Of a stretch of 64,000 bases of DNA, positions 1 to 11,564 are shown one piece after another (positions within the stretch are counted from its first letter, which is position 1; every line of letters starts with the position of its first letter). Under the pieces are notes generated by a model that saw nothing but the letters and a program-made list of their open reading frames with translations, searched no databases and was not told the DNA's origin. The translations under genes and the position numbers were made by a program. The stretch covers positions 53,317,113-53,381,112 of the forward strand of contig NC_061866.1 in the NCBI RefSeq assembly GCF_907164915.1, read 5' to 3'. Source of the DNA: Impatiens glandulifera. Its lineage: Eukaryota > Streptophyta > Magnoliopsida > Ericales > Balsaminaceae.

Positions 1-2500
1 TGTGATGATGGATCCGTTTTCTTGCCTTCTTTGACTTTTGCTTTTTCCGGGGATATGTGTGTGTCAGTGTTTATGAGAGAGAGTTTCATAGAGAGATATT
101 TTATTATATTACTATTATTATTATTATTATTATTATTCTTTTTCATACGTGTATATTCATATTCGTATGGTTACTTTTGATTTGTATTCTTATGTATGTG
201 ATGACATAAATAAAAATATATCTCTTAATCGTTATCGTAATATATAGACCATATATTCCATTTACATTGAGTTTGTTTATAAATAATATTTATATTTTCA
301 TATATTAAATTTCTTTTAAAATCTGTATGGTTGAAGTTATATATATAAAAAAAAGTTAAGATTCTATTTTTGCAATTTTAAATATAGTTAACTTATTATT
401 CACTATGATATTTATAAATAAATTAAAAATATTTGTCACTAATATAACTATCGAATTTAGGGTTTTGATTAATGACTATAAAATTCGTTAAAGATTTTAT
501 TTTAGCGATTTTAAATATAGTTAACTTATTATTCACTATGATATTTATAAATAAATTAAAAATATTTGTCACTAATATAACTATCGAATTTAGGGTTTTG
601 ATTAATGACTATAAAATTCGTTAACGTTTTTGTATAATTTTAATAATAAAGATATCCGAATTAAAATATTTAAAAGAATAGATGTCAAATCTTAATTGCC
701 CAAATAAAAAGTCTCAATATTTGTCCAAAAAAAAATTTAAAAATAAGAGTAGACTTAGGAGACCAACAGGTTACTATTCGATTTCATCTTAAAGCGGTGT
801 ATGATAGTGTCATGTTAGTTCTCTTTTTATTTTACAAATTAAGTATTAAATTTTAATTTGAGATAAATATTTAATTAAATAAATAAAATATATATTATAA
901 ATCTTATTTTAAATATATATATATATATATATTAAATTATAACAATTTTGATTCCAACTTTTTAAAGTGTTTTTAGATTCTGATTTTATTTCTATTAACT
1001 AATATTTTTCTATTTTTAATTAGATATCTTTGAAAACACCAGTTTGAATGTGGAATCTTACAATATACATCTTTCTTCAATATAGTTAGATATTTGATAA
1101 TGAACTATAGTTCTGAAATTAATAAGTTTTTTTTCATAATATAAATTTGTTTTTTTTCACTGCCAACCCACTCTATCATGCATCCACCAACTCCACTAGT
1201 CCAAACTTGCACTCAACAAACATTGCAAAATTATAACACTTAAATATTCCGACATCCACATAAACATATATAAACAACTAGAGTCCACAACTTACCTCGA
1301 AAAAATAATGAAAATGACACGAATAAACAAGCAAATTGACGGACTAATGCACATAGTTATTGAAAGTTTTTCGATTCTTTTTATTTTTGATCATCATCCA
1401 CTTAAATATTTGTGATAACATCAACGTTTCGAACCCCTAACATTTGTTGTACTCTTAAATCGAACTCTTACCACTTAGGTATTTTTTGATGGGGGTTTAT
1501 TTCCTCAGAAATTGGGCAAACTAATTTTAATGTTAATACAGTCTATTTATTGAGGAGAGTATTTTATTAAAGCTTAAACACTAAATTCGAGCCCTAGCTT
1601 AGCTTTTGATTAAATTTATTGTTTTTGAGTCCGGCTAATGTAGACTTTTCAAATGCTTTGACCATGCGTTTTGTTTTATTAGATCAAACTCCACCTTAGA
1701 TATTAAAACTTAATTATAAATTGCATGAATACTCAAAAAGTAAAATATTAAAAATTATCTACGTTTCATAAATAAATAAACGTTGACCCATTAATTATGG
1801 ATATGATGTCCGTCAGTGAGACGGTGGTTAACTTGTCGCGATCATCATAAATTGCTCTCTGCTTAGAAGCGTGTTTGGAATTCATTACATTATTTTGAAT
1901 CAGTTTGAAAGTTTTTTTTGGAAAAAAAGAGAATCAATTTGAATTCCTTCTTTAAAAAACAAAAAGAAAAATGAATAAATTTGAATTTTTGTTTGAAAAT
2001 GAATAAATTTGAATTTTGATTTTAACACTCTGCTAGATTTGTTGTTCAAGATAGGACCACAATTAAAAGCAATATTTAATAAAACAAAATAATAATAGTA
2101 ATAATAAAGTATAGAACGCTTCATTTTCATCATACATTAAATTATTAACAAAACAATAATTTAATCGAAGTCATTCACATTTCTTATCTTCAAATCATGA
2201 AATATTACATAAAATTGTTGAAACAAAGCCCAATATTACATAAAATTGTTTTAAGAATCGTTTTAAAAAACTAAAAAGTCATTACTTCGATTTTCATTAA
2301 AAGCGTTTTGAATTGAATGAAAGCGTTTTGAATTGAAGTGAAGCTATAATGGGTGTCAAGTTAGTTATCCTTAATTTAAAAAAAAAACAAAAAAAACACA
2401 CCAAACATGACCATGAATGAAAGAGCAAATTAATTAATTAGTGTCTGAATTGTTTAATTAGTACCTAACTCCAACTCCTCCTACCTGATAATTGTTTGGT
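1..2500. other. AT-rich intergenic DNA, no gene seen
   Basis: No coding region is supported here. The stretch is AT-rich with homopolymer runs, an (ATT)n microsatellite near 110-137, an (AT)n run near 919-941 and the 133-bp tandem duplication listed separately. The short open frames have tyrosine- and phenylalanine-rich low-complexity translations and look like chance. It probably holds the distal upstream region of the RhoGDI gene. Confidence 0.7.
355..624. repeat. Two-copy tandem repeat, period 133 bp
   Basis: The segment around 359-491 is repeated at 492-624 with only a few changes near the left edge; equivalent positions differ by 133 (for example 375 and 508). The unit is AT-rich and non-coding. 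Only two copies are present, so this is a local tandem duplication and not a satellite array. Confidence 0.85.
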
Positions 2501-2876
2501 CAAAGCGCCATTAACGGTCGGTCATTTCTATCTTTCCGGATAATCACGCTTTCTCCGTGCGGCTCGGTGCCCTAGACCACCTTCCCTCTTAGATTCAACG
2601 GCAACCCATCACGAGAAACCCTGACAGAAGAAGCCCGGCCCCGTCTTCTCTTTTTGTTTTGTTCAAATAATATGTTCTAACTTTCGTCTTCTTCACGTCT
2701 CTCACATATTCTTCTTGCTTTCTGAAAGACAACAAATCTATCTTGCCTTTCTAGGATTCCTTCACACAGTCTCTCTGTTTTTTCACACAAGACACAATCT
2801 TGACTGGATTTATACATATATATATATATTTGCTTCTCTGGTTTGGTTCTCACATATAGCGTTCGATGATTAATTG
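2500..2876 (+). promoter_or_regulatory. RhoGDI promoter and 5' leader
   Basis: Just upstream of the RhoGDI ATG the base composition changes from AT-rich to mixed. It includes a telo-box-like AAACCCTGA near 2615, pyrimidine-rich CTTCTT tracts at about 2685-2780 and an alternating TA run near 2815-2830. The CT-rich tracts suit a plant 5' leader. The transcription start is not defined, and the TA run lies only about 50 bases from the ATG, so it may be in the leader and not be the TATA box. Confidence 0.4.
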
Positions 2877-3877
2877 ATGTCTTTGGTCGGTGGAAGTGTT
2901 TCTGGTTCAAAAAACATGGGTCTTGACGACGATAAAGAGAAGAAGACTACTGCGGTTGTTCATGACAGCGGCGATGAGAGCGATGGGAAAGTGAAGAAGG
3001 GTACTAGCGATTACACAACCGAAGATGAAGAAGATGAAGATGCTCATAATATCGAATTAGGACCTCAATGCACCCTTAAATCCCAATTGGAGAAGGATAA
3101 GGTTCTTAAATTCCCATTTCTCATCTTAATTTTGCATCATCGGAATGTTTTTTACATTCTTAATTTGCAGGATGATGAGAGTCTGGCTAGGTGGAAAGAA
3201 CAGCTTCTGGGTAGTGTGGATATCAACAATGTTGGAGGTATGAAAGTAAATTAAGATGGATTTGGATTCGAATGGTTTATTAATTATAAATTATTTCCAT
3301 TAGAATCACTGGAAGCAGATGTTAAGATCTTGAGCCTATCAATAAAGTCATCTGGAATAGATGACATTGTTCTTCCTATTCCTGAAGATGGGAAGCCAAA
3401 AGGGTCTTGGTTTACTTTGAAAGAAGGTTCTCGTTACAGATTGACCTTTTCTTTCCAAGTTCGCAACAACATTGTATCTGGTCTTAAGTATACCAATATG
3501 GTTTGGAAAACTGCTGTCAAAGGTACATACAATCTTTTCTCTTTTTTCCGCCTTATAATCTGATAAACTAATATTTGTTCAATCCCCATTTTCAGTGGAC
3601 AGTGCTAAGGAAATGCTTGGAACATTTAGTCCACAGGACGAGTCTTACACTCATGAAATGCCCGAAGAGACCACACCATCTGGATTCTTCGCTAGAGGCT
3701 CGTATACTGCTAAGTCAAAGGTAGTTTCGATTATAAAACAATCAACACTATGTTTCATGTTTTGTACAAATAACGATTGTTCTTTTTTTTTTCTTTCAGT
3801 TTGTTGATGATGATAACAAGTGTTACTTGGAGATTGACTATACATTTGACATCAAGAAGGATTGGGCGTCACGTTGA
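2877..3877 (+). CDS. SCN1: Rho GDP-dissociation inhibitor (RhoGDI), five coding exons
   Basis: RhoGDI extracts prenylated ROP/RAC GTPases from membranes and holds them GDP-bound in the cytosol; Arabidopsis SCN1 restricts root-hair initiation sites this way. Exons: 2877-3101, 3171-3237, 3304-3522, 3596-3720 and 3800-3877, all with GT-AG introns and matching phases, giving 237 residues. The first ~75 residues are an acidic, disordered arm (DYTTEDEEDEDAHN). The rest is the immunoglobulin-like prenyl-binding fold, recognised by NPKG-type PKGSWFTLKEGSRY, VSGLKYTNMVWKT, MLGTFSPQ and MPEETTPSGFFARGSY. The ATG at 2877 gives the family N-terminus MSLVGG. The protein ends DIKKDWASR, as in plant homologues. 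The 3' part is duplicated twice elsewhere in the window (13411-25168 and 28799-29039). mTERF-a lies downstream in convergent orientation. SCN1 is the nearest named homologue, not a proven orthologue. Confidence 0.95.
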
Positions 3878-4343
3878 GTTGAATTTTAGGCTCTTTAATC
3901 ATCAGAATATATCTTGTAACTCAATTCATTTCTATTCTAGAAATTCAGAGGAGGCAATGAGTTAGAACCTTTTTAGATAATATTAATTTCTTTTTTCTTT
4001 GTCTGTTAATGTCTCCCATGTTTTGCTGTGAACTGACTTAGCAGCAGCTTAATGTTATTCTTATATTGATCTATTTACCCACAAGTTGTCATCTAACAGC
4101 AGATAAATTTCTTTGGAAATAGATTTTGAAAGTAGGACCCATCAAATAAACCTACATCAAACATAGTATATCTTGGACTAACTTGAGAAGAATCTTAATC
4201 TAGAACAACAAAATTGTATCTTTGCAATTGAGTTAATCAAAATAGTAAACATAGAGCATTTAGTTCTCTCCGTTTGATAACAACAACATGAATCAGAAGG
4301 AAGCAAGATTGATGATGACTATACTACACTACTCCCCAGTTCT
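3878..4343. other. Convergent 3' flanks of RhoGDI and mTERF-a
   Basis: This 466-bp gap holds the 3' ends of two convergent genes and no open frame of note. It is copied, with small changes, at about 29040-29548, which shows that the RhoGDI tail and the mTERF gene were duplicated together. Confidence 0.7.
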
Positions 4344-5552
4344 TCAAGAACAGCAAATTTTTGCTTCCTCTTCGCGGACAAAGCTGGAGATTTCAGAAAG
4401 ACCCATTTCACCTTGAAAGATATTTACTAATTGGGGAATATCTTTCTCAAACTTTGAGATGAACCTTTCTCTAAACATCTTTTTACTGGTGCACAATATA
4501 GACGAGATTGGGACTTGTTTGTTCAACAATCCCCTAATCATCAGAACTTTGACAATTGAACACCTTGGAATTACCCTTCTATCCAGACTGTAGAGAAGAA
4601 CAGTAGGAACAGATGCGATATCAGCCGGCTTCACTCCCATTTTGTTAACAAGATAACCCATCTTACTGCATATGCTTTCCTCGGATAATCGCATACAAAG
4701 AGGATGTTTTTTCAAAGCTGTTTCAAGGTCTTCTCCGGACCATCCACACTTGACATAAGTTTGTCCTTTAAGTTCCCTAGTAGGAATACTCAGTTTAGAA
4801 ACCATTATTAAGGCGTCGCAAAAGGATGATTTCTTGGAATCAAATCCCATTTGAACAACCTCATCCACTTTTTCCTTAAACTGAATTGGCTTCCGGAGAA
4901 GGATTCCAATATGAACAGTAATTAAGTGTGCCAACCGGGTTTCAGGGACATCAAGTTCCCTCAGGAGTGCAATATTGGTGGCTAAGCTTCTCACACCGTC
5001 TTTGTTGTCTGTCCATGATGCTTTCTTAATAGATTCAGCGATTTTAAGATCATCCAAGCGAATCACGTCTTTAAGGAAATCATGAAAAGGAAGAATCCGT
5101 TTCTCAAGGCTCATTTTCAGAACTTTCGCACTTGAACACAAGAAAGATGCGAGTTCAGTACCTGAAATGCCCAATGAATAAAAGAAATTCAACTTGGGTA
5201 AAAGGGTTTTTGAGGGATTAGAACATGAAAGTAACTCCGGGCATGACTTAACAAGTTTAAAGATATGGGTATCAGTGAATCCATGGTTTCTAAGAAGTGC
5301 AATCACGGAATCAGGCTTCTCTGCAGATTCGAAATGTAACCTACGAGATAGAGATATAGCGTCTTTTGCAGGTAATCCACACGAAGACATGAGATAAGAG
5401 GCTGCAAATGACTGTTTACCATTGTCGCTACATTGATCCGTTGAGAATGATGCTGCAAAAAGCCTAACCCTGATCTGGGTAATGAAGAAACCAACAGGAG
5501 TTCCATGCCCATTGACGCGGCAAGCTGTTAACCTTTTGCAAAGCATCCACAT
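4344..5552 (-). CDS. mTERF-family protein (mTERF-a), probably mitochondrial
   Basis: Intronless gene for a 402-residue mTERF protein. These helical-repeat proteins bind organelle nucleic acid and affect transcription termination, intron splicing or RNA stability in plant mitochondria or plastids. The N-terminus (MWMLCKRLTACRVNGHG through the TQIRVRLFAASFST segment) is rich in arginine and serine and lacks acidic residues, as in a mitochondrial presequence. Repeated mTERF motifs cover about residues 70-380, including GFTDTHIFKLVKSCP and the LLPKLNFFYSLGISGTE type found in all copies here. It is convergent with RhoGDI. The paralogues b, c and d share this plan. A decayed sister copy lies at 29549-30230 plus 35804-36322. 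The specific target is unknown. Confidence 0.92.
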   Translation of the reverse strand: MWMLCKRLTACRVNGHGTPVGFFITQIRVRLFAASFSTDQCSDNGKQSFAASYLMSSCGLPAKDAISLSRRLHFESAEKPDSVIALLRNHGFTDTHIFKLVKSCPELLSCSNPSKTLLPKLNFFYSLGISGTELASFLCSSAKVLKMSLEKRILPFHDFLKDVIRLDDLKIAESIKKASWTDNKDGVRSLATNIALLRELDVPETRLAHLITVHIGILLRKPIQFKEKVDEVVQMGFDSKKSSFCDALIMVSKLSIPTRELKGQTYVKCGWSGEDLETALKKHPLCMRLSEESICSKMGYLVNKMGVKPADIASVPTVLLYSLDRRVIPRCSIVKVLMIRGLLNKQVPISSILCTSKKMFRERFISKFEKDIPQLVNIFQGEMGLSEISSFVREEEAKICCS

Positions 5553-6303
5553 AGAAGCAAACAGTGGGGTTCTAGAGCTGCTATAAAGAAATCCGATGAC
5601 GTACCTGGAAGGCGTTTAGATTAGGATGTATACTATGCAATCGCAGCACAACACGGCATATGCGGCATGAGAAGAAAGAAGTAGTCTTTGAAGAAAGCCC
5701 AGTTGTAGCAGACGCCGGAACTGACCGGAGGCCCTATAGCGAATTATTCCTTAAGAATTAGGGCTAGATCTTCTTTTAAAAGTTGAATTATTTGATATAA
5801 ATAAAATATTAATATTGTAATTAATTATTTAATATTGTCATTTTCTTGTACGATACAAGTTGGAGGTGTTTCAACTGAATTTTCCTAAATATAAAGCAAA
5901 AACAATTACTAAAATATGTGATTATAATATTGAAATACGTATAAGATGAAAGGCACAAACATTTTCAAACAAATAACGTTCATTCGGAATTTGCATTACT
6001 TATTAGGATAAACATAAGTGATAAAGACAAATATGATATTCAATCTCCTTATGCATATTAATACAGTTTATGATTCTTTCCTTTGATAATATTCCATTAA
6101 ATTAGAAAAACCAACTATTCAATGTATCACCTTCATTGATTCAAAGGATATTCACAAATTCTTCAATAATTTACTAACTACATGTAAGTAATGTATTTGA
6201 GGATATCCATATTAAAGTGTTTCTCCATATCGATCAACTGACCACAACTTCTATCAATTGCGTGCTTGATCATATCGTTCATGACATATTTCATACGGCT
6301 TAT
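5553..6303. other. mTERF-a upstream region
   Basis: This holds the 5' flank of mTERF-a. About 5740-5840 resembles 7621-7740 and 37300-37390, so this upstream segment has been duplicated. The rest is AT-rich and I see no gene. Confidence 0.6.
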
Positions 6304-6500
6304 TCTCATTGACGCGGCAAGCTGTTAGCAATCATTGACGCGGCAAGCTGTTAGCCTTTTGCAAAGCATCCACATAGAAGCAAACAGTAGGGTTCTAGAG
6401 CTGCTATAAAGAAATCCGATGACTTACCTGGAAGGCACAACACAGCACAACACAACACACAACACAGTATATGCGGCATGAGAAGAAAGATGTAGTAATG
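6304..6500 (-). pseudogene. 5'-end fragment of an mTERF-a copy
   Basis: The sequence repeats the first codons and leader of mTERF-a: the reverse strand reads GCTTTGCAAAAGGCTAACAG followed by CTTGCCGCGTC, as at 5510-5545. The copy stops after a few codons. The codons next to the break are themselves repeated in tandem with a 25-bp period (from 6308 and 6333). The leader portion continues to about 6490, where an AT-rich inverted-repeat element interrupts it. It has no coding capacity. Confidence 0.75.
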
Positions 6501-6511
6501 ATAGTAGATGC

Positions 6512-7612
6512 CCAATTCTCAAACTAATGTTTAATTTCTCAAACTAATGGTACCTTTATTATGAAATTAACATATTATTCAAATTCAATTTTTATATTTT
6601 AATTTATTTTTATTATATTTAAATTTAATATTAAATATATATATTTAAATTATTATTTTTTATTAAAATATTTAAATTATTATTTCTATAATATAATAAA
6701 TATTTACATATTTATATTTCAATTATTATTTATATAATATAATAAATATTCCCTCTACCATCCTCATAAATAATTAATAAATACTAATATATTTAAAATA
6801 TTTTAACCTAACTATATATAATAATTTATAAAAATAATTACAATCATTTTTATTTAAATTATTGACAATTTTACTAAAATACATCTTTAACTACGTTTTG
6901 TATAATCTTCTTGGTCACACCTTTCACAAATTATAGTCTTTCGTAAATTATTCATCTCATTTTGAATACGCTGCCTTTGATTTCGTTAATTTTTCTTCTT
7001 TCTCAAAATTGCATTAGGAATAAAATTACTATATTTCTCTCCATCATGTGCTATTGAGAACGTTCAATGTTGATTTTTTAAAGCATATCTGAAATTGTTA
7101 ACACTATACTTTATGTTAGGTTTGTTAGTTGATAAATATATTTGACTTATGTTTTTATTATTATTTTTGAATGTTTAATATCTTATTTTTCACTTTATTG
7201 GGTGACAATTTGAATTATCGTGCTTTTTTTATAATGTTTTTGTCATTATATTTAAATAATTCTCATTTATATAATATTAAATTAAATTTTATAAAATAAA
7301 AATAAAATGTTATATAAAATAATAATTAAAAATAAATCTATATTAAAATATAAATAATCAAACTTATAAAAATAATAATTTAAAATATTAAATTAAATAT
7401 ATATCAAAATATAAATAATTAAATTTATAAAAATAATAATTTAAATATTTTAATAAAAATAATAATTTAGATATATATATATATATATTTAATAATAAGT
7501 TTAAATATAAAATAAATTTAAAAAATAAAAATAAATAAATAAACTGAATTTAAATAGTAAAGTAGGTTAGTTTGGAAAGTTGAACGAAAAACAAGGTTAG
7601 TTTGAGAATTGG
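6512..7612. mobile_element. Non-autonomous AT-rich element with terminal inverted repeats
   Basis: The ends are a 16-bp inverted repeat: CCAATTCTCAAACTAA starting at 6512 and its complement ending at 7612. A second subterminal copy of CTCAAACTAA and its partner lie just inside. The ~1.1-kb interior is very AT-rich and has no coding frame. It interrupts a duplicated mTERF upstream segment, because homology to 5740-5840 resumes at 7621. I could not define a target-site duplication, so the superfamily is unassigned. A diverged relative is at about 36430-37285. Confidence 0.55.
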
Positions 7613-8538
7613 TTCGATTAGAGGCGATATAGGTAATTATTCCTTAAGAGATAGGGTCTTCTAAAAATTGAATTATTTGATCAAAATGAAATATTAATAT
7701 TGTAATTAATTATTTAATCAAATTCAATTACATCTTTCACTTTCAATATAAAAAAAATACTTTTTATTTGAACCATTTTTAAAAATAATTATGATAATAA
7801 TGGAACAAAATACTAATTTATAATAACCTCTATAGGTTGGATTTCAATATTTTATTTTAACAAAGAATTGTATAAACCCAACAAATCTTGTGATGAATTT
7901 GATACTTACAATTTTTTACAATAATCCCAAATGGGGACAACTAACATACCTGAATTGCTTTTTATTTTGACAAGTTTCACTAAACTTAAATAAAATGAAT
8001 CAATAAAGTTTCACATTTCAAAAAACACTATTGATTCCACACTTAAAAGTTAAAAGACATAATATGGAAATAGTCAAACTTTTACTAGAATGATTATGTA
8101 CATGTAAAAGATATGCACAAAAGTCATCCAAGCAAATAATTCAGCAAGGAAATAAGTCTAGGATGCTTTATTTTTTGATTCTAATGTGTAAATTCTTACT
8201 ATTTCTGCGTAAGAAAAATTGTAATCTTTCAATTTGAGAATACAAAGAAAAGACGGATTTGCCCAAAAAACGTTATGATTTAGATCAAAAATGAAAAAGT
8301 CAGACATTGTTCTGCCTCCAAAAAACTCTCAACAACAATTTCAAATGGACAAAAGCTAGAGAATCCCCTTTGACTTACAATTTGAACATGTAATTCTCAT
8401 CTCTTAAGAAATGAAGAAAGATAAATCTCATCATGATAGACTCATAGACCAGTTAAATAAATATCATAATCTAGCTAATGCAAACAAAAGGAAACAAAAC
8501 CCCAGATAAAATGTGGGGTGGTGAAGAAGGCTTTAAAA
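7613..8538. other. mTERF-b 3' flank, duplicated at 38400-39033
   Basis: There is no gene here. From about 7805 the sequence matches the flank of mTERF-c starting at 38412, nearly base for base up to the stop codon. This marks the segmental duplication. Confidence 0.7.
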
Positions 8539-9801
8539 TTAACTACTTACCACCACCGCCAGCCCCGGGTTGAAAAAACCATTTTTTCCTTCAGAAAGAA
8601 TTTCCTCGTGATGATCGAATATATTCAACATTTCAGGAACATCCATTTTTCCATGAAATATATCCAATAATCCAGGTAAAGCCTTCTCATACTTGCTTAT
8701 AAACCTGTTTATAAAAGTCTTATCAAGGCTGCATAATACAGAGGACAATGGAACTTCTTTCTCCAAAATTCCCTTCAACATCAACGTCTTTATAATTGAA
8801 CACCTGGGTATGACCCTCTTCTCCAGACTGTATAGAAGAACCGAAGGCACGCAAGCGATATCAGCTGGCTTCGCCCCCATTTTATTTATCAGAAATTCCA
8901 TCTTTCCGCATATGTTCTTCTCAGACAACCGCAAGCAAAAAGGATGTTTCTTGAAAGCCATTCGAAAATCGTTTTCAGTCCACCCATACTTCAAATATGT
9001 TCCAACTTTAAGTTCCCGAGTGCGCTTTCTCAGCTCAGAAACAATAGTCAATGCACTACAAAACGTCACTTTCTTGTGATCCAATCCCATTTCAATAACT
9101 TCATCCACTTTTTCCTTAAACTGCGTTGGCTTCTGGAGCAGGACACCTATACTGTGAGTAGCTAATTGTACCAAGAATGATTTAGGAACATCAAGTTCTC
9201 TTAGAAGTTCAATATTGCTTGCAAGTCTTCTAATACCGTCTTTGTTGTCAGCCCATGATGCTCTCTTAATAGATTCTGCTATTCTATGATTATCCAAGCC
9301 AATCACATCTCTCAGGAAACGGTGAAAGGGAAGAATCCGCTTATCAAGGCTCATTCTAAGAAGATTTGCATTGGAAGACAAGAAAGATGCGAGTTCAGTA
9401 TCTGTGACCCCCAATGAATAAAAGAAATTGAATTTGGGCAAAAGGATCTTAGAGGGATTACTAGAAAGTAAGTCCGGGCATGATTTCACAAGTTTGAAGA
9501 TATGGGTATCAGTGAACCCATGGGTTCTAAGAAGTGCAATCACGGAATCAGGCCTTTCTGCTGATTCGAAATGTACCCTTCGAGATAGAGATTGAGCTTC
9601 TTTTGTGGCTAACCCAAATACAGACATCAGATATGACACTCTAAAGGACTGTTTACCATTGCTACCATTGCTGCATTTCTCCGTAGAGAACGACTCTGCA
9701 AAAATCCTAACCCTAATCTGGGTAATCAAGAACCCAATTGGATAAACCCTTCCTGTTCCACGCATATTTAAGCGGGAAGATGCTAGCTTTTTGCAAAACA
9801 T
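8539..9801 (-). CDS. mTERF-family protein (mTERF-b), probably mitochondrial
   Basis: Intronless, 420 residues. I chose the ATG at 9801 (MFCKKLASSR) because the near-identical paralogue mTERF-c has an in-frame stop just upstream of the matching ATG. In mTERF-b the frame stays open for 29 more codons to 9888, so a longer N-terminus is possible. The N-terminus is arginine-rich and lacks acidic residues up to the RIFAESFST segment, as in mitochondrial presequences. The mTERF repeats follow, with GFTDTHIFKLVKSCP, FFYSLGVTDTELASFL and the KMEFLINKMGAKPADIA motif. It differs from mTERF-c by scattered substitutions and a three-residue SNG indel near residue 45. The role is inferred from the family: nucleic-acid binding in organelles. 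Confidence 0.92.
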   Translation of the reverse strand: MFCKKLASSRLNMRGTGRVYPIGFLITQIRVRIFAESFSTEKCSNGSNGKQSFRVSYLMSVFGLATKEAQSLSRRVHFESAERPDSVIALLRTHGFTDTHIFKLVKSCPDLLSSNPSKILLPKFNFFYSLGVTDTELASFLSSNANLLRMSLDKRILPFHRFLRDVIGLDNHRIAESIKRASWADNKDGIRRLASNIELLRELDVPKSFLVQLATHSIGVLLQKPTQFKEKVDEVIEMGLDHKKVTFCSALTIVSELRKRTRELKVGTYLKYGWTENDFRMAFKKHPFCLRLSEKNICGKMEFLINKMGAKPADIACVPSVLLYSLEKRVIPRCSIIKTLMLKGILEKEVPLSSVLCSLDKTFINRFISKYEKALPGLLDIFHGKMDVPEMLNIFDHHEEILSEGKNGFFNPGLAVVVSS

Positions 9802-10183
9802 CGAAACAGAAACAGAAGCAGTATGTAATATGTATGATTGACGAGATCGCAACGTTTTAGGAGGTAACAAACTAGGTTTGACCGACAACGTACCTTGGAA
9901 GCGTTTATGTTAGGATGTGTATTTTGCAGTCGCAGTACAGGAATGTCGGAGTGAGGAGATACAAGGAAGGACCTTTGGAGCACTAAAAGACCTCAAAAGA
10001 TTGGCGGCGGCCCTGCCCATGTTCAGGACGCTGAAAATGTAACCGGTCAAGTTTGGTTTAATTAATAGTCATTTTGGGTTGGGATCTGGGTAATTTGGTA
10101 CTAAAGTTGTGATTGTTTCATTAATTTTTAAGATTATATATGATTTTATTTGTTAAAATGTGTCATTTTTTTTTTACCCAAAA
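9802..10183. other. mTERF-b 5' flank
   Basis: Upstream region of mTERF-b, closely matched by 40288-40676 upstream of mTERF-c. I see no separate gene. The sequence becomes AT-rich beyond 10040. Confidence 0.6.
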
Positions 10184-10415
10184 GGATTTAGGAACATCAA
10201 GTTCTCTTAGAAGTTCAACAATATTGCTTGCAATTCTTCTAATTGTCTCTTAATAGTTTTTGCTCCATCTGTTTTGGGAAGAATCTGTTTATCGAGGCTA
10301 TTTTCAGGACTTTCGACATGACTTCACAAGTCGTAAGACATGACTTCACAAGTCGTAAGAAGATTATATCGCCCATGAAATTTCATATCTAGATTGGATT
10401 TCAGAAGATTTGATG
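10184..10415 (-). pseudogene. Old mTERF relic
   Basis: Pieces of mTERF coding sequence are recognisable, such as GATTTAGGAACATCAAGTTC, matched at 9180. They are joined by deletions and short insertions with no open frame. The same relic, with the same overall breaks, is at about 40677-40870, so it decayed before the block duplicated. This copy has an extra 22-bp tandem duplication near 10314-10357 that the other lacks. Confidence 0.7.
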
Positions 10416-10740
10416 GAGGGTTGGGATACATCTTTTGGCATAGTGATCAAATAAAGATTTGGATGATGTAACACCAAAAAATGACTAATCTTCACATATA
10501 TCGGTAAGTATACATCAATTGAGAAGAGCACAAGATTGAATTACAAAAATATATTTAATCAAACAAGTTGAGAGGTTTATTTGAAATGAAAAGAGTATCC
10601 ATTAATTAATCTCTTGCTTCATTAGCTGGTGGTGCCATGGCAAATTCCTATACTAGTTATATAGACCAGCTAAGAACAACAACAACATCCAATGCAATTA
10701 ACTACAAGCCTTTAATTTTTTTTTTAAAAAATATTATTAG

Positions 10741-10820
10741 AAATCTAACTTTTCTCGTGGCTGCTGATGAAGCTGGATATTTCGGGAAGACTCATGTTAC
10801 CTGAAGGAGATTCATTAATT
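10741..10820 (-). pseudogene. Terminal 80 bp of an mTERF-d copy; end of the left duplicated block
   Basis: This matches the 3' end of mTERF-d at 41241-41325, including the stop region, with a one-base deletion (ACCTGAAGG against ACCTTGAAGG). Homology stops abruptly after TTCATTAATT. The body of the left mTERF-d copy is therefore missing, and this point is the right-hand breakpoint of the left block. Confidence 0.8.
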
Positions 10821-11526
10821 ATAAACTTAAAACGGTTAAAAATATTATATGTATGTTTCAAACTTACACCCTAACAAAATACGTATAACCATTTAACCAA
10901 CTAAACTAATAAGACTTTATATTTTAAATCTAATACAAAATTTAATGAACGTGAGACAATCTTAACCGTATAAGTTCAACTTTTTAACTAAATAATCTCT
11001 ATATATAATAATGCTTAATTTCAAAATATTTGAATTACCGAGTTAAGAATTGTGGTTAATTTGAATATATATGTGAGAATAAATGGATACTTGAGTCGGA
11101 TTGTGAGTTGACCCGTCCATAAACTTAAAACTGTCAAAAATAAAATTAAAAATGTTATATGTATGTTTCGAACTTCAACCTAACAAAACAAATACAACAC
11201 TTTAACCAAGTGTGATTAGGATGTGGTTTCTAAAGGGATAATAGACCGATAACAATTGAAAGTGGTTAAAAAATATATGTCAAATATTCGATTGATCAAA
11301 GTGTGAGGTCACGATGCTAAATGTCAATTGAGATTGGTGGTTTATTTTCTTAGGGATATGAGACATGTTAAAGTGTGATTGAAATGTGGTTTGTCGAGAG
11401 ATAAGAGGTCGATAACAAAAGATCGCGAGATCACGAGATTAGAGATCGATTGAGATTATTGGTTAGTTTGCTGAAGTATACGAGGCGTTTGAAACTGTGA
11501 TTGAGATTCATGATTGTTTTTACGAG

Positions 11527-11564
<38 letters not shown>

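Noticed and set aside
355..624. CRISPR-like or replication-origin repeat
   Set aside because: Only two direct copies without spacers, in a plant nuclear context.
1900..2133. 77-codon frame with a run of tyrosines on the minus strand
   Set aside because: Low-complexity translation of AT-rich repeats, with no start context or homology that I recognise.
5580..5604. A 5' UTR intron in the mTERF genes (GTACGT to TTATAG)
   Set aside because: The donor-like motif is shared by the paralogues, but the nearest acceptor gives an intron of only about 24 bases, too short for plant splicing.
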